Made by a program: the position numbers and the translations under genes. From an uncultured Bacilli bacterium (GTDB lineage: Bacteria > Bacillota_I > Bacilli_A > RF39 > UBA660): 6,904 bases of DNA. The stretch covers positions 1-6,904 of the forward strand of contig CATOJL010000074.1 in assembly GCA_951800155.1 (NCBI GenBank), in the 5' to 3' direction. Shown piece after piece: positions 4,555 through 6,904 of this stretch. Within the stretch, counting starts at the first letter, position 1. Each line of letters opens with the position of its first letter. Under the pieces are notes generated by a model that was not told the DNA's origin, searched no databases, and was given only the letters and a program-made list of their open reading frames with translations.

Positions 4555-4570
4555 GTAATGGTGATATATT

Positions 4571-5572
4571 TTGAGGGAAATTGACTTAAAAAATTTTAAA
4601 ATTCGAACAGATTTAATTACAGAATCAGTTACAAATTTAAAACGAAAAGAAGTAAAAGAAGGGATATTTGTCAGTAACCTTTACCTAGAGGAAAAAGAGG
4701 CAAAAAAGAGTTTAAAAAAACCAGGAAATTATACGACGATTGAATTTACAGATATAACGGATATTGATAATTTCTTAGAAGTTAAAAAAGTACTAAAATC
4801 TTGTTTAAAGGATTTTATTCAAAGTAAAAAAACATTATTGATTGGACTTGGAAATCAAAAATCAACACCAGATGTTCTTGGACCGAAAACGATTGATGAA
4901 ATTGTTGTTACCAGTTATTTAGAAGCCTTTGGATCTTTAGAAGAAGGATTTTCTTCTACTGCTGTTTTTAAACCAGGAGTTACAGGAGAAACAGGATTAG
5001 AAACTAGTAATGTCTTAAAAAGTATTGTTACTAGTTTTCATCCCGATCAAGTGATTGTTATTGATGCCCTCGCTAGCAAATCATTGGATCGCGTGTGCAA
5101 AACGATTCAAATTACAGATACTGGAATTGAACCTGGTAGTGGGGTTGGCAATAAAAGAAGTGAAATTAGTTCACATACATTAGGGGTTCCTGTTTTAGCC
5201 ATTGGAATTCCAACTGTTGTGGATGCAGTGAGTGTTGTTAGTGATACCATTACTTATTTAATGAAACAATACTCTTTTCAAAAAAAATTCTTACAAACTA
5301 AAAAAAGTAAACTAGTTCCAACGACACAAGTTAATTATCTAAAGGAAGATGTTCCTGTTGATAAAGAGGATAAAGAAAAAGTTCTTGGTATGTTAGGAAC
5401 ACTAGAAGAGGAGGAGATAAAACAACTTTTTTATGAAGTTCTTACTCCTATTGGTTATAATTTAATGGTAACTCCTAAAGAAATTGATTTTACTGTGCAG
5501 AAATTAGCGCATCTTTTAGCTTCTTCTTTAAATGAAATCTTACATCCTAAATTAGAAGAGAGCAAAGAATAA
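4571..5572 (+). CDS. gpr: germination protease Gpr (SASP-degrading spore endopeptidase)
   Basis: 333 residues. Gpr is made in the developing forespore as an inactive precursor, processes itself, and at germination cuts the small acid-soluble proteins that coat spore DNA, freeing amino acids. Family marks are clear: IRTDLITES (11-19), whose TDLITE resembles the SASP cut site and is the likely processing point (inference); GLGNQKSTPDVLGP (92-105, Asp101); FKPGVTGETGLET (133-145); VIDALASKSL (163-172, Asp165); ITDTGIEPGSGVGNKR (181-196, Asp183); and GIPTVVDA (212-219). These acidic residues fit the unusual aspartate mechanism described for the family. The start is TTG, set by GGTGAT (4560-4565) 5 nt upstream; no ATG fits. 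The length is a little short of the Bacillus enzyme. In Bacillus spoIIP follows; here it does not. Confidence 0.96.
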   Translation: MREIDLKNFKIRTDLITESVTNLKRKEVKEGIFVSNLYLEEKEAKKSLKKPGNYTTIEFTDITDIDNFLEVKKVLKSCLKDFIQSKKTLLIGLGNQKSTPDVLGPKTIDEIVVTSYLEAFGSLEEGFSSTAVFKPGVTGETGLETSNVLKSIVTSFHPDQVIVIDALASKSLDRVCKTIQITDTGIEPGSGVGNKRSEISSHTLGVPVLAIGIPTVVDAVSVVSDTITYLMKQYSFQKKFLQTKKSKLVPTTQVNYLKEDVPVDKEDKEKVLGMLGTLEEEEIKQLFYEVLTPIGYNLMVTPKEIDFTVQKLAHLLASSLNEILHPKLEESKE

Positions 5573-5573
5573 A

Positions 5574-5639
5574 ATGGATAAACAATGTCAAAAGAGGTGT
5601 AAAAAGAGGGAAAAAGTATTCCCAAAGAGAAAAAAATAG
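5574..5639 (+). CDS. possible 21-residue very basic peptide
   Basis: An ATG one base after the gpr stop opens a 21-codon frame beginning MDKQCQKRCKKREKV, with 11 Lys/Arg and two Cys. The nearest purine-rich tract (AGAGAG) is about 11 nt away, which is weak. It may be only A/G-rich spacer; no family is known to me. Confidence 0.15.
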   Translation: MDKQCQKRCKKREKVFPKRKK

Positions 5640-5693
5640 AGTACATTTATGTTAAAGGAAAAAGGCTGCTATTTAGAAAGAAGGGGCTTGGTT

Positions 5694-6692
5694 ATGGAAG
5701 GATATAGGCAACAAAGGACAATAGATAGAATCGAGGAATATAAAAAAAGAATCGAAGGGTATCGTTTTCGTATTTATAAAGCAAATACGATGGAAGAACA
5801 AGTAGAGTTATTAAAGGAAGTATATCAAATGGTAAAAGAACTATCTACAAAAATGTACCAGAAAGAAAAAGGTTTTTCCAAACAATATTATACAATTCTT
5901 GAGTCCGTATTGAGTATTGAGGATCATATAAAACAGGGGTATATTATGGATGTAAAACCGAATTATGGCTATACAAAGGAAAAGAAAAAGGAAGATGTTG
6001 CTTCCAATGAACATATAATACAAGCAATTGCAGATACCATTCGAGTTACACTTTGTCGAAAGTTGAATAAAAAGTATGGTTCTAAAAAGCAACCTATTGA
6101 ATCTTTTGATTTGCAAGGATATTGTCCTATTTCCGCTGATATGGTCAAACAGATTGGAGATGCTTTTTCCATACAAACAACAAAAGTAACTATTGAACCA
6201 GGATTTTTAAAAGATTCTCCTTTATTTAATCAACGAAAGAAGCATTGTTGTAGTCTTGTCAAAGTGAATGATGAATTATATTTAGTTGATTGTACTTATG
6301 CTCAATTCTTTTTACAAAGAGATTGCATATTAGAACGTCTTGGAATCCCTATGTTGTCTGGCTGTGCTCCTGGGACTTTTATGTTGATGGATGAAATGCG
6401 AAGAAGTGTAGCAGAAAAACTTTTAAAAGATGGTTGGATAAAAGCAACTCCTCAAGTATTAAAAGCATATATGGATGGATTTGCTCTTTCTTTTCGAAAC
6501 GGACTTTATTATGAAGAAACAGGAGATTTTTCTTATACGACCAACTATACAGCAGAAGATTATATTCGATTTTTATTTGGAGAAGATAATCAATTACATC
6601 ATGAAGAATCATCCTATTTAGGATTTCAAAATAAACCTTTAAAAAATATCCACATGTCCTTTTTACCACAAACACTAAAAATGTTTAAATAG
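5694..6692 (+). CDS. uncharacterised protein with papain/transglutaminase-like Cys-His-Asp
   Basis: 332 residues, not recognised as a named family. The first 60 (MEGYRQQRTIDRIEEYKKRI...) are charged and probably coiled-coil or helical. A second part has the order of a papain- or transglutaminase-like cysteine enzyme: Cys144 in DLQGYCPISADMV, His184 in RKKHCCSLVKV, Asp199 in LYLVDCTYAQFF. The D-x-TY-x-QF motif after a beta strand is typical of such folds. The region to 332 is unassigned. There is no signal peptide or membrane helix, so it is cytoplasmic. The start at 5694 is chosen for AAGGGG 7 nt upstream; an in-frame ATG at 5649 would add 15 residues but has a poorer site. It lies 121 bp after gpr on the same strand, with no clear terminator between, so co-transcription is likely. 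It may belong to spore development by association only. The enzyme activity is an inference from three residues. Confidence 0.75.
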   Translation: MEGYRQQRTIDRIEEYKKRIEGYRFRIYKANTMEEQVELLKEVYQMVKELSTKMYQKEKGFSKQYYTILESVLSIEDHIKQGYIMDVKPNYGYTKEKKKEDVASNEHIIQAIADTIRVTLCRKLNKKYGSKKQPIESFDLQGYCPISADMVKQIGDAFSIQTTKVTIEPGFLKDSPLFNQRKKHCCSLVKVNDELYLVDCTYAQFFLQRDCILERLGIPMLSGCAPGTFMLMDEMRRSVAEKLLKDGWIKATPQVLKAYMDGFALSFRNGLYYEETGDFSYTTNYTAEDYIRFLFGEDNQLHHEESSYLGFQNKPLKNIHMSFLPQTLKMFK

Positions 6693-6805
6693 ATATGACC
6701 TGAAATTAGCCAAACTATAAAAAAATAGAACTTATACACCATCCCCTTATCATAGCAAATATAATCCTGTAGATAGATTATAGGCAAGATTAGAGATGGT
6801 GCAGG
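6693..6805. other. intergenic with nested hairpins
   Basis: CACCATC (6737-6743) pairs with GATGGTG (6795-6801). Within it, ATAATC (6761-6766) pairs with GATTAT (6776-6781). There is no T run after either, so a terminator is unlikely. It could be a structured leader of the following frame, or chance. Confidence 0.25.
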
Positions 6806-6904
6806 GTGATTCTAGCGACAACGAGAGAAGAATTTGAAGAAGCATTAGGAGAGGATTTAATGGAGAAAGAGGCCAAAGATTTACTAGAAGAAAAAGTAGA
6901 ACAA
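6806..6904 (+). CDS. partial unknown acidic protein running off the right edge
   Basis: Thirty-three codons are open to the end of the window from a GTG at 6806, with a stop just upstream in frame. It reads ILATTREEFEEALGEDLM, then EKEAKDLLEEKVEQ: an acidic, helix-forming sequence with coding-like composition. GATGGTG lies a few bases upstream of the GTG but the spacing is tight, so the start is uncertain; it may equally be the remnant of a gene broken at its 5' end. I do not recognise the family. Confidence 0.4.
   Translation, partial: MILATTREEFEEALGEDLMEKEAKDLLEEKVEQ

Noticed and set aside
5608..5623. GGGAA/TTCCC hairpin after gpr as a terminator
   Set aside because: Only 5 bp and followed by purines, not T.
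5841..6675. Minus-strand frames opposite the Cys-His-Asp gene
   Set aside because: They lie wholly inside a longer, coding-like plus-strand frame and show no motifs or ribosome binding sites.
1..6904. tRNA or rRNA genes
   Set aside because: No cloverleaf with a CCA end or GTTCGA-type arm and no rRNA-like stretches were seen on either strand.

Overview
The window looks like chromosome of a low-GC (about 30%), Gram-positive, endospore-forming bacterium (Firmicutes). The evidence is three sporulation-linked or Firmicute-typical families (YlbJ/SpoVV, YlbL-type PDZ-Lon protease, the germination protease Gpr), strong GGAGG-type ribosome binding sites, A/T-ending codons and the common rpsT-gpr divergent pair. 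The species cannot be named from this; a gut Bacilli/Erysipelotrichia-type lineage would fit.

Layout. Positions 1-99 are compositionally different (about 45% GC, leucine read mostly as CTG) and carry an open frame on the minus strand that does not continue the neighbouring gene. Next, on minus, is the N-terminal third of ylbJ (104-535), which stops abruptly. Divergent from it is a complete ylbL-like membrane-anchored PDZ-Lon serine protease (601-1581). A gene-poor stretch of about 1.6 kb (1582-3217) follows. Its first 1.3 kb is three tandem copies of a unit of about 430 bp. Then come, on minus, a secreted or membrane-anchored transglutaminase-like protein (3239-4153) and ribosomal protein S20 (4204-4467). 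On plus are gpr (4571-5572) and an uncharacterised protein with a Cys-His-Asp arrangement (5694-6692). The window ends inside a further open frame (6806-6904).

The most interesting part is the triplicated unit. Each copy has a plus-strand promoter (TTGACG, 17 bp, extended -10) driving a predicted RNA of 110-120 nt. It also has a convergent minus-strand promoter (TTGCTT, 17 bp, TATAAT/TACAAT) driving a highly structured transcript of about 210 nt that encodes tiny open frames. The two transcripts meet at one shared bidirectional stem-loop. The plus RNA carries two short direct repeats that are complementary to the predicted 5' end and to the start codon of the minus mRNA. This is the logic of type I toxin-antitoxin loci of the pAD1 par/Fst and txpA/RatA kind, but the encoded peptide is not one I recognise. 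Base changes between copies are compensatory in two stems and silent in the hydrophobic reading frame.

Apart from that array, the genes fit a spore-forming lifestyle. SpoVV/YlbJ would move dipicolinate into the forespore and Gpr degrades the small acid-soluble spore proteins at germination. The two Cys-His-Asp proteins flanking the rpsT-gpr pair could be spore-envelope or signalling enzymes, but that is only a guess from position.
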